This document shows positions 34,988 to 43,284 of a stretch of 64,000 nucleotides of DNA, piece after piece. This stretch comes from Anaerococcus mediterraneensis (GTDB lineage Bacteria; Bacillota; Clostridia; Tissierellales; Peptoniphilaceae). The position numbers and the translations under genes are program-made. The notes under the pieces are model-generated. The model had not been told where the DNA came from. It made no database searches and saw only the letters and a program-made list of their open reading frames with translations. The stretch is taken from assembly GCF_900128415.1 (NCBI RefSeq), contig NZ_LT635772.1, positions 310,001-374,000 on the forward strand, given 5' to 3'. How positions within the stretch are numbered: the first letter of the stretch is position 1; each line of letters starts with the position of its first letter.

Positions 34988-35087
34988 AAGTTTTAAAAAT
35001 TCTTTCTTATCCGTTAAATAAAAAAATCTAAACTTGGGAAACCTCCTTCAGTTTTGTTATAAATGCAATATACTTAAGCCTAGCAAA

Positions 35088-35111
35088 TTAAAAAGGGACA
35101 TGGCTGTCCCA
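35088..35111 (-). terminator. Terminator of Rgg-like regulator gene
   Basis: Minus-strand stem GGGACA / TGTCCC followed by five T, 5 bases after the regulator's stop codon. Confidence 0.8.
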
Positions 35112-35114
35112 ATT

Positions 35115-35993
35115 TTAATTATTTCCTAAAACGTCTCCTATGCCTTGGTTTATTGACTTTAATGCCTCATCTTTTCCAAGATGGCTTGCAAAAATTCTAG
35201 ATAATTCTATTGAGTTTCTATATTCTTCATCTACCAATTCATGTTGGCACAAAAATTTCAGATAATATAAAAACGCAAACATCTCGCTATGATTAGAATA
35301 TTTTGCAAAAGAAATTGCTTCGTTAATTTTTTCTAAGCCATTAAGAGAATCCCTCTCCATATCCATGACGTTAACAAGAGAGTAGTAGGCAATTAATTTT
35401 ATAATACTTTCATCGTTTTTATCTATTATGGATGATAAAATCTCTTTCCTATCAATATTTTTAAAATAAGCTTTATTATTACAAACATTTATAAGAAGTC
35501 TTGCTTCTAAAAAGCTCAAATCTCTAGTTAGTATATTATTTTTATTTATCCTAGCGCTCGTGATTTCCTCAAACTCCTCTGTTAAACTAAGTAAAATTGG
35601 AGTTTCTAAAAATTTTATAAAAAGCCTTATGAGGGCAATCTCATAGTCTTTTCCCTTGAAACTCGGATCTTTTTCTAAAATATCGACTTTCTTTTCTAAT
35701 AATAGAATTTCTTCCCTGGATTTAAAGCTAGAAAGGATGTCAAAGCTTGATAGGAGGTCCCTATATATGTAGTGGCTTTCATAATTATCTTTTATGTATA
35801 AATCAACTAAGTCGAAATCTAGAGCGGCCGATAATTTTAGGAGGGTATCCATGCTTGGCTCATTAATTTGGCCGTTTTCTATTCTAGAAATAGACCTGCG
35901 GCTGATCCCAGATAAAAAGGCCAAGTCTTCCTGGCTAATCCTTTTGTTTTCTCTAATTTTTGTTAGATCATTTCCAAATTTATAAATAGACAT
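35115..35993 (-). CDS. Rgg-like helix-turn-helix regulator
   Basis: 292 aa. An N-terminal Xre helix-turn-helix (RISQEDLAFLSGISRRSISRIENG, residues about 19-42) is followed by about 220 helical residues resembling the TPR-like repeat domain of Rgg/PlcR-type peptide-sensing regulators. It lies directly upstream of the ABC half-transporter. I found no small peptide gene beside it, so peptide sensing remains an inference from architecture. AGAAGGAGGGC precedes the ATG. Confidence 0.75.
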   Translation of the reverse strand: MSIYKFGNDLTKIRENKRISQEDLAFLSGISRRSISRIENGQINEPSMDTLLKLSAALDFDLVDLYIKDNYESHYIYRDLLSSFDILSSFKSREEILLLEKKVDILEKDPSFKGKDYEIALIRLFIKFLETPILLSLTEEFEEITSARINKNNILTRDLSFLEARLLINVCNNKAYFKNIDRKEILSSIIDKNDESIIKLIAYYSLVNVMDMERDSLNGLEKINEAISFAKYSNHSEMFAFLYYLKFLCQHELVDEEYRNSIELSRIFASHLGKDEALKSINQGIGDVLGNN

Positions 35994-36054
35994 AAGCCCT
36001 CCTTCTCTTTTATAATTATCATATAATATACCTCTTTAATCTGATAAATATACT

Positions 36055-36100
36055 CTAAAAAAAAATAGACCCCGCTAGTCGCAAGGTCTATTTTTTATTT
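36055..36100 (-). terminator. Terminator overlapping the end of the CPBP gene
   Basis: Minus-strand stem AAAATAGACC / GGTCTATTTT with nine T; the gene's TAG (36077-36075) lies in the loop. Confidence 0.75.
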
Positions 36101-36950
36101 TTCTAATCAAAATTAACAAAACTATGATAAAAACTAGGCTTGTAACTATACTTGCCTCTAGGCCAAAGCTGCCCCCTGATACAAGAGAATTGCCCTTTAG
36201 TCTTGTATTTAAAATCGTAACAGGGCTTGCAACATCGCCTGAAACTACTATTCCAAAGATATTTGCCATGGCCATATTCCAAAAGGAGTGGGCTCCTGCT
36301 GATATGTAGATCGAATCAGTCATATAAAATAATAGTGAAAATATGATCCCAATCAAGGATAAGTTTACAAAGGCTAGAAAGGTAAAGCCCGAATTGCTCA
36401 GGTGGAGGATCGAAAATATAAAGGAATTTGCTATTATTGCAAGGCTTATCTTTCCCCTTGATCCAAGCTGGTTCATCAGGATAGATCTTAAGAGAAACTC
36501 CTCTTCAAAACCCTGGATCATCCAACCAACTATATAAAAAATAAAAATCTTTTTATCAAAGACCATGTTGTTTTTGCTTATTTCTGCAAAACCAAAAGCC
36601 CATAAAATAAGACTTATTAGAATTATGAGTCCGATCCCAAGAAAAACACCTACCCCATAGGACCTTAATTTCCTATCATTAACAAGTCCCAAAGACAAAT
36701 CTGTCCTCTTTAGGATTTTTTTGGCAAAAAGGTAGGCTAGGCCTAGGCTTATAGAAGTCAGATATAAAATAATAAGGTTCTTTATATCAGTAGAGGCCAT
36801 TAGCTTGTCAAAGCATCCAACCATATCTATTAATTTAATAAATCCAAGCTGGGGCAAGGATATGGCCAAGGACAAAAATATTGTGACTATAACAGGGTTT
36901 AGGTCAAAAGACTTATCCCTTGTTTCTTTTATAGACTTATTTGCTATCAT
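36075..36950 (-). CDS. CPBP family intramembrane metalloprotease
   Basis: 291 aa, about eight hydrophobic helices. The Abi/CAAX-like motifs are present: EEEFLLRSIL near residue 148, FSILHLSN and SAGAHSFWNM with the metal-ligand His residues. Members process prenylated or small membrane proteins and often give self-immunity in bacteriocin loci. It overlaps the upstream gene by 4 bases (ATGA). Its nearness to the Rgg-like regulator and ABC gene is suggestive of a peptide locus. Confidence 0.88.
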   Translation of the reverse strand: MIANKSIKETRDKSFDLNPVIVTIFLSLAISLPQLGFIKLIDMVGCFDKLMASTDIKNLIILYLTSISLGLAYLFAKKILKRTDLSLGLVNDRKLRSYGVGVFLGIGLIILISLILWAFGFAEISKNNMVFDKKIFIFYIVGWMIQGFEEEFLLRSILMNQLGSRGKISLAIIANSFIFSILHLSNSGFTFLAFVNLSLIGIIFSLLFYMTDSIYISAGAHSFWNMAMANIFGIVVSGDVASPVTILNTRLKGNSLVSGGSFGLEASIVTSLVFIIVLLILIRKIKNRPCD

Positions 36951-37570
36951 TGGACCAAATCCAAGGCTCCGCCTATGATCCCATTTATAAAGTCTCTGGA
37001 CTCATAAATCTCATAGCCAAAAGTTTTTTTCTTTAGAAAAATTTTCGCATCCAAGCTATGGACTTCTGCCTTATCAGAAGATAGCTCTTTCATATAGGCT
37101 TGGTGCTGGTTTTCTTTTTCTAGATTTTTGACCTTGTCAAAGGCCTTGACATAGTTGACATTGGTGATCTTTAGGCTGATTTCCTTGCCAGAATCTATAT
37201 CTAGTTTGTTTAAAATCTTTATATCGAGGTTTTTAAAATTATTTTTTATAAATTCATCCTGTTTCGTCTCATCAGATGAATAAGATGTTTTTAGGACATC
37301 AAAAATATTATCCAGCCTGTCCATATTTTCACTTATGTATTCTATATCGTCATTTTTTATAGCCTTTTCTATCTTCTCCACAGTTCTCTCGACATTGTGA
37401 CTTATAGATTTGCTCACAAAAAATATACTAGTCGCAAGCAAAATAAAGATCAAAATATAAGGAGCAAAGGTTTTTCTCCTACGCTTTCTCTCCCTAGTTT
37501 TTCTCTTATTTTCCCTGGGTTTTCTATCTGAATTATTATTATTTCTTTGATTTTTTCTATCTCTAGCCAT
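36947..37570 (-). CDS. Membrane-anchored protein of unknown function, basic N-terminus
   Basis: 207 aa. The first 34 residues are dominated by Arg, Lys and Asn (cytoplasmic), then one membrane helix (APYILIFILLATSIFFVS, about 36-53) and an extracytoplasmic domain of about 150 residues with KISLKITNVNYVKAFDKV. I do not recognise the family. Co-transcribed with the CPBP protease, whose start it overlaps. The strongly basic head suggests positive-inside anchoring or contact with nucleic acid or phospholipid. Confidence 0.6.
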   Translation of the reverse strand: MARDRKNQRNNNNSDRKPRENKRKTRERKRRRKTFAPYILIFILLATSIFFVSKSISHNVERTVEKIEKAIKNDDIEYISENMDRLDNIFDVLKTSYSSDETKQDEFIKNNFKNLDIKILNKLDIDSGKEISLKITNVNYVKAFDKVKNLEKENQHQAYMKELSSDKAEVHSLDAKIFLKKKTFGYEIYESRDFINGIIGGALDLVQ

Positions 37571-37610
37571 AATTCCATCCTTAAAAAATATTATACCATT
37601 TCTGTAAAAT

Positions 37611-37621
37611 TATGATATGAT
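37611..37621 (+). promoter_or_regulatory. TATGAT box directly before a start codon (leaderless candidate)
   Basis: Two overlapping TATGAT hexamers (37611-37616 and 37616-37621) end 6 bases before the ATG at 37628. No ribosome site precedes the ATG, so transcription would start at or next to the start codon. Confidence 0.4.
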
Positions 37622-37627
37622 AATTAT

Positions 37628-38485
37628 ATGAAGTATAAAAAAATAAATTTTGCTGCAATCCTATCAATATTATCTATAATAGCATATATTTTTAGTCCTT
37701 TTTTTGCAAAAAAATTATTCACTAATGAAAATTTAATAAACAATATTTCAAATGCTATGGTCATCTCCTACCTAGCCTATAAGATCTCCTATATGGATAA
37801 CAAAAACGTGGGCCTAGTTTTTTTGCCCCTGGCAATTTATCCAATATTTTTGGCTGTTTTTGTAAATAAGGGATTGTCCCCAGATATTTTTTCTGACCTT
37901 GGGACAATTTATACAAAACTTTATGGGATCATGATTTTTATCGGCATATTTTTTATAATAGAGCTTTTGATAAACAATATAACCAGCGCTCTGACTGCAT
38001 CTGTTATTGGCTTTATATGTTTTTTAATCTATCTCTTGCTTTTGACAGGTGATTATCTAGGATTTTTGTCTGATTATAAGATATTTTTCTTGTATTTTGC
38101 AATCTTTATCATGGCTTTGAGGGTCAGATCTGCTAGCAAAATTAGTCCTTTGCTTATAGTCTTAGGATTTTGCCTGGTGGGACTTGAAATCTACCTAAAA
38201 AGATCTTATGAGTTTTTAACCTACGATTTTTTATTTAGCATTTTCCCTATAGTCTACCTAAGCCTAAAGACGGTTGTAGGACAAAACCTGATGACCCTTG
38301 TAGACTATGAGCTTTTTGCCCTTATCTACATTTATCCAGCCCTGGTTGTAATCATAAAAAATCTACTTATGCAAAATACCTTTAGTACCGCTATTATCAG
38401 CCTTTTGGCTACTTATATCATCGGTGAACTCATCTACAAAAGCAAAAATAAATTTATTTCTTACCCGCTTTTGGGAATAAAATAA
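37628..38485 (+). CDS. Polytopic membrane protein of unknown function
   Basis: 285 aa, about nine hydrophobic helices spread over the whole length (INFAAILSILSIIAYIFSPFF; LLLLTGDYLGFLS; IFFLYFAIFIMALRV; TFSTAIISLLATYIIGELIY). No conserved charged motif that I recognise. There is no Shine-Dalgarno sequence before the ATG; a -10-like box abuts it. It is divergent from the 36947-37570 gene and ends at a bidirectional terminator. Confidence 0.6.
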   Translation: MKYKKINFAAILSILSIIAYIFSPFFAKKLFTNENLINNISNAMVISYLAYKISYMDNKNVGLVFLPLAIYPIFLAVFVNKGLSPDIFSDLGTIYTKLYGIMIFIGIFFIIELLINNITSALTASVIGFICFLIYLLLLTGDYLGFLSDYKIFFLYFAIFIMALRVRSASKISPLLIVLGFCLVGLEIYLKRSYEFLTYDFLFSIFPIVYLSLKTVVGQNLMTLVDYELFALIYIYPALVVIIKNLLMQNTFSTAIISLLATYIIGELIYKSKNKFISYPLLGIK

Positions 38486-38504
38486 GGGACCAGATAGGTC
38501 CCTT
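38484..38504. terminator. Bidirectional terminator
   Basis: Stem GGGACC / GGTCCC with a 5-base loop and T-rich tails on both strands, between two convergent membrane protein genes. Confidence 0.85.
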
Positions 38505-38666
38505 TTATATTATCTGACTTATATACATGGCTATAGCTACTACTGCGATGACCTTTACAAAGTGAAAGGCCTTTTCTATTCCGTATTTTTCTATAACAAA
38601 TTTGCCTAAAAACTCCATTATTATACTGACTATGAGTGCTATAACTATGGTTTTTATATATTGCAT
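38505..38666 (-). CDS. Small two-helix membrane protein, 53 aa
   Basis: 53 aa starting MQYIKTIVIALIVSIIMEF. Two hydrophobic segments flank a charged linker (GKFVIEKYGIEKAFHF), the second being VKVIAVVAIAMYIS. AAAAGGAGA lies 5 bases before the ATG and a terminator follows directly, so this is a genuine small gene. No known family comes to mind; it could be a subunit or regulator of a membrane complex. Confidence 0.65.
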   Translation of the reverse strand: MQYIKTIVIALIVSIIMEFLGKFVIEKYGIEKAFHFVKVIAVVAIAMYISQII

Positions 38667-38736
38667 GGTCTCTCCTTTTGTGGTTTTGCAAAAATTTTAT
38701 TTCCTTGTAAAGACTATACCATATATTTTATAAACA

Positions 38737-38764
38737 AAAATCCGACCTACTGCCGGATTTTTTT
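38737..38764 (-). terminator. Terminator of TlpA-NapH operon
   Basis: Stem AAAATCCG / CGGATTTT with T-runs, downstream of the TlpA-like gene on the minus strand. Confidence 0.8.
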
Positions 38765-38801
38765 ATAAATATTAAGGGAAGTTTTTGTACAAACTATTTT
38801 T

Positions 38802-39455
38802 TTATTTGTTGCTTGACTCTTTTGCTAAGTTTATATTTTCTTTAAGTTTTGCAAGTTGGTCTTCTGATGTTATAGCTCCTACTACATCTTCTCCTACGAT
38901 ATTGCCGTTTTTGTCAACTACGATTGTGGTTGGGTAGGCAAAGACATTGTCTAGGTATTTTTTGATGTCGCCTTCTTGTTTTATACCTAGGGCTTGGTAG
39001 GTTGGTTTGTTTTCGCCAACTATTCTCTTGTAGGCTTCAAGAGTTGAGTCATCATATTTTGCATCTGTACATAGGGTTAGGAAATTAACTTTTTCATCTT
39101 TTTTGAGATCATCTGCAATTTTATTTAGCTCTGGCATCTCCTCTATACAAGCTGAACATCCTGTAAACCATAGGTTGATGACTGTAGCATCATAATTTTT
39201 GAAATCTTCGTTTGTAAATTTCTTACCATCTTGGTCAGTCGCTTCAAATTTGCCAAGGGTATTTGGTTTTTCTGCATTTGGGTCTGGAGCTTCTATTGGT
39301 GTTGTTGTATCTTTTGTGATCTTTGCTCCACCGCTTGCTGCCATTTCTTTGCTTACTTCTTCTGGTTTTGCTTCTTTAGCTTCTTTTTTTGCTCCACAAG
39401 CTGCAAGACTTGCTAGCATCATCAAACTTAAAATTACTTTACTTTTGTTTTTCAT
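38802..39455 (-). CDS. TlpA-like thioredoxin-fold lipoprotein
   Basis: 217 aa. Lipoprotein signal with lipobox LAAC (Cys20), an Ala/Lys/Glu-rich linker, then a thioredoxin fold: VINLWFTGCSACIEEMPEL contains the CxxC redox pair (CSAC), and AYPTTIVVDKNGNIVG has the cis-Pro. It acts outside the membrane as a thiol reductase or oxidase. Its ATG shares one base with the stop of the NapH-like gene, so it is driven by the membrane ferredoxin protein upstream. Confidence 0.88.
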   Translation of the reverse strand: MKNKSKVILSLMMLASLAACGAKKEAKEAKPEEVSKEMAASGGAKITKDTTTPIEAPDPNAEKPNTLGKFEATDQDGKKFTNEDFKNYDATVINLWFTGCSACIEEMPELNKIADDLKKDEKVNFLTLCTDAKYDDSTLEAYKRIVGENKPTYQALGIKQEGDIKKYLDNVFAYPTTIVVDKNGNIVGEDVVGAITSEDQLAKLKENINLAKESSNK

Positions 39456-40318
39456 TATTTTTCCTCACTTTTTTTAATTTTTCTTATAAATTCGCTATTA
39501 ATGGCCTTGGTTGGGCAGGCCTTCACACAATCTCCGCACCTTATGCATTCTAGATGGTGGGTTGATTTTCTAATATCCACATCCATCTTGCATACTCTTT
39601 CACATTTGCCACAGTCTATGCACTTATCCTTATCCAAATTTAATTGATAAAGGGAAAACTTATTGAATAAGGAATAAAATGCACCAAGAGGGCAAATCCA
39701 CTTACAGAAAGGTCTATAAAATCCTATAGATAAGATAATTGTAATCATAAGGATTACAAATTTCATCCTAAATAGTGGGCCTAGGGCTGCTCTTAGTCCC
39801 TGATTTCTAGATGCTAATGGCAGGGCCGCTTCTAATATGCCCTGAGGGCAAATATATTTGCAGAAAAATGGCGGTACCACTTCATAAGATCCCTTTAGGC
39901 CAAAACCGATCACCAAAATAAGTGCGGTTAGGATTATGTACTTGACCGATCTTAGGATTTTTAATCTCTTCGTAGAAAATTTCTTGCTAGGGATTTTGTG
40001 CAGGATATCTTGGAAGAATCCAAATGGACAAAGTAGCCCACAGATTAGCCTTGCAAAAACCACTCCAAAAAACATCATTATGCCTATAACATAGAATGAA
40101 AATTTATATTTTTTAGATCCTATAACAGCTTGCAGGCTTCCAATCGGGCAAGATCCTGCAGCTCCTGGACAAGAATAGCAGTTTAGCCCTGGTAGGCAAA
40201 CTTTCTTGGCTGGTCCCTGATAGATTTTACCCTTTACAAAATTGCCTAGGTGGATATTGTGAAAAAGAACTGACAAGGCTTGAATAATGGTTTTTTTACT
40301 CGCTTTTATCTTATCCAA
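39455..40318 (-). CDS. NapH-like membrane ferredoxin protein
   Basis: 287 aa. Four or more membrane helices with cytoplasmic CP loops (GLNCYSCPGA, LLCPFGFFQDI, WICPLGAFYSL) are followed by a two-cluster ferredoxin (CIDCGKCERVCKMD and CIRCGDCVKACP). Such proteins carry electrons from the cytoplasm across the membrane. Start: TTG at 40318, overlapping the end of the small CXXC gene; no in-frame ATG is nearer. In this operon it probably reduces the TlpA-like lipoprotein or another envelope acceptor. Confidence 0.85.
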   Translation of the reverse strand: MDKIKASKKTIIQALSVLFHNIHLGNFVKGKIYQGPAKKVCLPGLNCYSCPGAAGSCPIGSLQAVIGSKKYKFSFYVIGIMMFFGVVFARLICGLLCPFGFFQDILHKIPSKKFSTKRLKILRSVKYIILTALILVIGFGLKGSYEVVPPFFCKYICPQGILEAALPLASRNQGLRAALGPLFRMKFVILMITIILSIGFYRPFCKWICPLGAFYSLFNKFSLYQLNLDKDKCIDCGKCERVCKMDVDIRKSTHHLECIRCGDCVKACPTKAINSEFIRKIKKSEEK

Positions 40319-40448
40319 TTCCTATACACTCCAAACATAAATTGATAGCCTTCATTAAAACTGTATCGGCCTCTCCCCTATAAGCCCCATAAGCTATGAA
40401 GGCAAAGCTTGTGACTAGGAGGGCGAGTGATATTTTTTTATTTTTCAT
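40311..40448 (-). CDS. Small CXXC-motif protein (CD1871A-like)
   Basis: 45 aa: MKNKKISLALLVTSFAFIAYG is a membrane anchor, followed by AYRGEADTVLMKAINLCLECIGIG with CLEC near the end. It closely resembles the small CD1871A-type CXXC proteins that accompany 4Fe-4S membrane proteins and TlpA in Clostridia. AGAGGTGATT precedes the ATG. It overlaps the NapH-like gene by 8 bases, making a three-gene redox operon. Possibly a thiol relay between the membrane ferredoxin and TlpA (inference). Confidence 0.75.
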   Translation of the reverse strand: MKNKKISLALLVTSFAFIAYGAYRGEADTVLMKAINLCLECIGIG

Positions 40449-40502
40449 AATCACCTCTTATATTAGCTAGCTTGATTATATATTAGCAAAAGCCTTGTTA
40501 AA

Positions 40503-41615
40503 TTAAGATAAAGTATTTGGGATTTTTACAATAAAAATCGTACCTCTTGGTTTATTTTCTAAAATTTCTATTTCTGCCCCCAACATCTGGGCAATAGTTT
40601 TTGACAGGCTAAGCCCTATACCAAAACCCTCAACCCCTCTTGATGAGTCTACTTGATAGAAAAGATCAAAAATCCTATCCTTATCTTCAGCCTTTAATCC
40701 AAGGCCTGTATCCGCTATAGATATTTTTGTAAAATCTCCATCAGTTTTAGCAGATATTTCAACCCTTCCCCCATCGATGTTATATTTTATAGCATTGTCT
40801 ACTATATTATAGATCAGTCTTTGGAGGAGGTTGTCATCGCTTATGAGATTTATTTGGCTTTCATTATCTATAATCTCTACATTTTTTGCAGCGGCCTTAT
40901 CTTCTAAGTCAAAAACTATCTCGTCAATTAGACTATCTAGACTAAGAGAGCTTGGTTTTAACTCTGCTTGTTTTCTCAAAGACAATATGGCATCTACCAA
41001 GCTATTTAGCTTGTTGACATTCCTATCTAGAACCTTGATCATGTCTTCTGCCTCTTGGCTATGAGTCTTTTGCTTGAAAAGATCTAGCTGAGATCTCATG
41101 ACTGCTATAGGCGTCCTGAGTTCATGGGCGACATTTGATGAGAAATCCTTCTGTCTCCTGTAATCTGCGTATATTTTTTTTAACATCCTATCAAAGGATT
41201 CGCTAAGCTCTACTATTTCGCTAGATGTATTGTCAACTACCACTATATTTTCAAAAGATTCTGGCTTATCTATATCAACCTGGCCAATCTTTTTTTGTAG
41301 TTTTTTCAAAGGCTTTAGAATTTTCCTTATAATAAGAGCAAAGGATAAAGATCCCAGAATAATAACTGTAGACATTACAAAAAATAAGTAAAGGCTAAAA
41401 TCAGTATTTGATTGGACCTTAGAACTGTCAATAAAAAACACTACCGATCCCTTATTTTGGGGGATTTTATCATAGTATTCTTCTACGAAAGTATCCATTA
41501 TCATAGTTTGCTTGCGGTTTATAAGCACCATAGAGACAACCAGCATTATTATAAAAATAATAGATATTGCTCCTATGAGTTTAAATACTATAGAATCATG
41601 CGTTTTCTTCTTCAT
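40503..41615 (-). CDS. Sensor histidine kinase
   Basis: About 370 aa. Two membrane helices flank a short (about 35-residue) outer loop, then HAMP-like KILKPLKKLQKKIG, the H-box SNVAHELRTPIAVM with the phosphorylated His, and the ATPase N, G1 and G2 boxes (DNAIKYN, DTGLGL, GFGIGLSLSKTIA). I chose ATG 41615 (MKKKTHDS), which overlaps the response regulator gene; another in-frame start lies at 41636. The short sensor loop suggests sensing inside the membrane or through a partner. The divergent PepSY lipoproteins next door are natural candidates as partner or target. Confidence 0.9.
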   Translation of the reverse strand: MKKKTHDSIVFKLIGAISIIFIIMLVVSMVLINRKQTMIMDTFVEEYYDKIPQNKGSVVFFIDSSKVQSNTDFSLYLFFVMSTVIILGSLSFALIIRKILKPLKKLQKKIGQVDIDKPESFENIVVVDNTSSEIVELSESFDRMLKKIYADYRRQKDFSSNVAHELRTPIAVMRSQLDLFKQKTHSQEAEDMIKVLDRNVNKLNSLVDAILSLRKQAELKPSSLSLDSLIDEIVFDLEDKAAAKNVEIIDNESQINLISDDNLLQRLIYNIVDNAIKYNIDGGRVEISAKTDGDFTKISIADTGLGLKAEDKDRIFDLFYQVDSSRGVEGFGIGLSLSKTIAQMLGAEIEILENKPRGTIFIVKIPNTLS

Positions 41616-42276
41616 GAATACGATAGCCTTTTCCAATTACATTTTCGATCAAATTTTTCCCACAAGCCGCCTTTAGTTTTTTCCTCAAAGAGGACATATG
41701 GACCCTAACCGTATTTGAAAAACCATCCGCATTTGAATCCCACACATGCTCCATGAGCTCTTCTGTTGATACAAATCGTTCACTATTTAAAAACAAATAT
41801 TCCAAAATCCCTGTCTCTTTGGCAGTTAGAGAGATAGGCTTATCTTCATATTTTGCTTCTCTTTTTACTGTATCAAAAGATAGGCCTGAGATATTTATTT
41901 CAATTTCTTTGTGGACCTGCCCACGCCTAAGCTGGCTTCTCATCCTGGCATCTAGCTCCTTTAGGGCAAAGGGTTTTACCATATAGTCACTTGCACCCAG
42001 GTCTAGGCCTTGGACCCTATCTTCTATATCACTCCTTGCAGTTAGCATAATAATTGCTACTTCTTTATTAAATTGTCTAATATTTTTTAATACTTCAAAT
42101 CCGTCCTTGCCTGGCAAATTGACATCCAAAATTATAATATCATAGCTTTCTACAAAAGCCATGTCTATAGCTGTATTGCCATCACTCGCCTTGTCAGTGA
42201 CATAGCCTAAAAGACTTAGCCCCTCAGCAATAGAATCTAGCAAATCTAATTCATCTTCTACTATGAGTACCTTCAT
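41596..42276 (-). CDS. OmpR-family response regulator
   Basis: 226 aa from the ATG with AAAGGAGG upstream (42276); the extra codons to 42294 lack a ribosome site. The receiver domain has acidic residues VEDE, phospho-acceptor Asp51 in IILDVNLPG, MLTARS and the Lys of YMVKPFAL; the winged-helix output ends NTVRVHMSSLRKKL and GKGYRIHE. It pairs with the overlapping kinase gene. Confidence 0.93.
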   Translation of the reverse strand: MKVLIVEDELDLLDSIAEGLSLLGYVTDKASDGNTAIDMAFVESYDIIILDVNLPGKDGFEVLKNIRQFNKEVAIIMLTARSDIEDRVQGLDLGASDYMVKPFALKELDARMRSQLRRGQVHKEIEINISGLSFDTVKREAKYEDKPISLTAKETGILEYLFLNSERFVSTEELMEHVWDSNADGFSNTVRVHMSSLRKKLKAACGKNLIENVIGKGYRIHEEENA

Positions 42277-42509
42277 AAAGCCTCCTTTATACACATTTTC
42301 ATCTTGATTATATCACAAAGCCATTAAATTGGGGTTAAGAATATATTTTATAAAAAAATATAAACTCACAATTTTTGCAAGGAAACTTTAATAATCACAA
42401 TATTATATTTGCATTTTTGAAACACTGTAGTAAGATATTAAATAACAATAGATAAATATTTATTTTATCTTAATTTTAAATTTTAAAAGCAAAAAAAATG
42501 GAGGGAATA

Positions 42510-43145
42510 ATGAAAGCTAAAAAACTTATACCAATCTTGGCTGCAGGCCTTGTACTAGGAGCTTGTGGCAATGACGCAGGAAAAGCCAAAGAAGAAAATA
42601 AAAATAATCAAACAAAAATAGAAGACACCCAAAAAGCAGAAAACAAGGGTGTCAAAGAAGTAGAAAACACCAAAAAAGATGATGACGAAAAACTACTAAG
42701 AGATGTAGATAGGGATCGACTTCCACAAGTAGCTACAAATCCAGAAGAAGCAGTCAAAATCTTCCACGAGCACAAGTTCGGTGATGGATCTGAAGGGTCT
42801 ATAAATATATCAAAAATTAAACTTAAATTCTTTAACGAAGCCTTAGATTACGAAATAGAAGGATTCAAAGATGGCAAAGAATATAAACTAAAAATTGCAG
42901 ATAATGGAAAAATCGTAGAAGAAGAAATCGATGAAGATGATGATACCAACAAATTAGCCCTAGATTTCGATAAAATTATTCCAGCAACAGAAGCCATGGA
43001 AAAAGCTCTAGAAGGCCAAGCAGAAAATGCCTGGGTTGTAGAATACGAACTAGAAATAGAAGATGGCAGGGCTGTTTATGATATAGATGTAGAAAATGGC
43101 AATGATGTCAAACTCGACGCAGCAACAGGTGAAATAATTAAATAA
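42510..43145 (+). CDS. PepSY-domain lipoprotein 1
   Basis: 211 aa from the GGAGGG-supported ATG. The lipoprotein signal ends LGAC (Cys at about 19). A low-complexity Lys/Asn/Glu linker leads to two PepSY-like repeats, seen as DYEIEGFKDGKEYKLKIADNGK and AVYDIDVENGNDVKLDAATGEI. It is anchored on the outer face of the membrane. PepSY domains inhibit proteases or act as accessory sensors. It is divergent from the two-component genes and followed by a similar gene, so the pair likely form that system's regulon. Confidence 0.82.
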   Translation: MKAKKLIPILAAGLVLGACGNDAGKAKEENKNNQTKIEDTQKAENKGVKEVENTKKDDDEKLLRDVDRDRLPQVATNPEEAVKIFHEHKFGDGSEGSINISKIKLKFFNEALDYEIEGFKDGKEYKLKIADNGKIVEEEIDEDDDTNKLALDFDKIIPATEAMEKALEGQAENAWVVEYELEIEDGRAVYDIDVENGNDVKLDAATGEIIK

Positions 43146-43147
43146 GA

Positions 43148-43178
43148 AAAATAGGCCCTAGGGTCTATTTTTTTATCA
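43148..43178 (+). terminator. Terminator of PepSY lipoprotein 1
   Basis: AATAGGCCCTAGGGTCTATT dyad followed by seven T. Confidence 0.8.
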
Positions 43179-43284
43179 GAAATTCATTATTTTTGATAGT
43201 CTTTTATCATTAAACTTCAAAGTTTGTAAAAGATTAACCTATTGGTATAATATTAATATTCGAATCTTTATTGGGGGAATTATA

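Noticed and set aside
38461..38691. 76-aa minus-strand ORF (MQNHKRRDHAIYK)
   Set aside because: Wrong frame; the real gene here is the 53-aa hydrophobic ORF 38505-38666 with a ribosome site.
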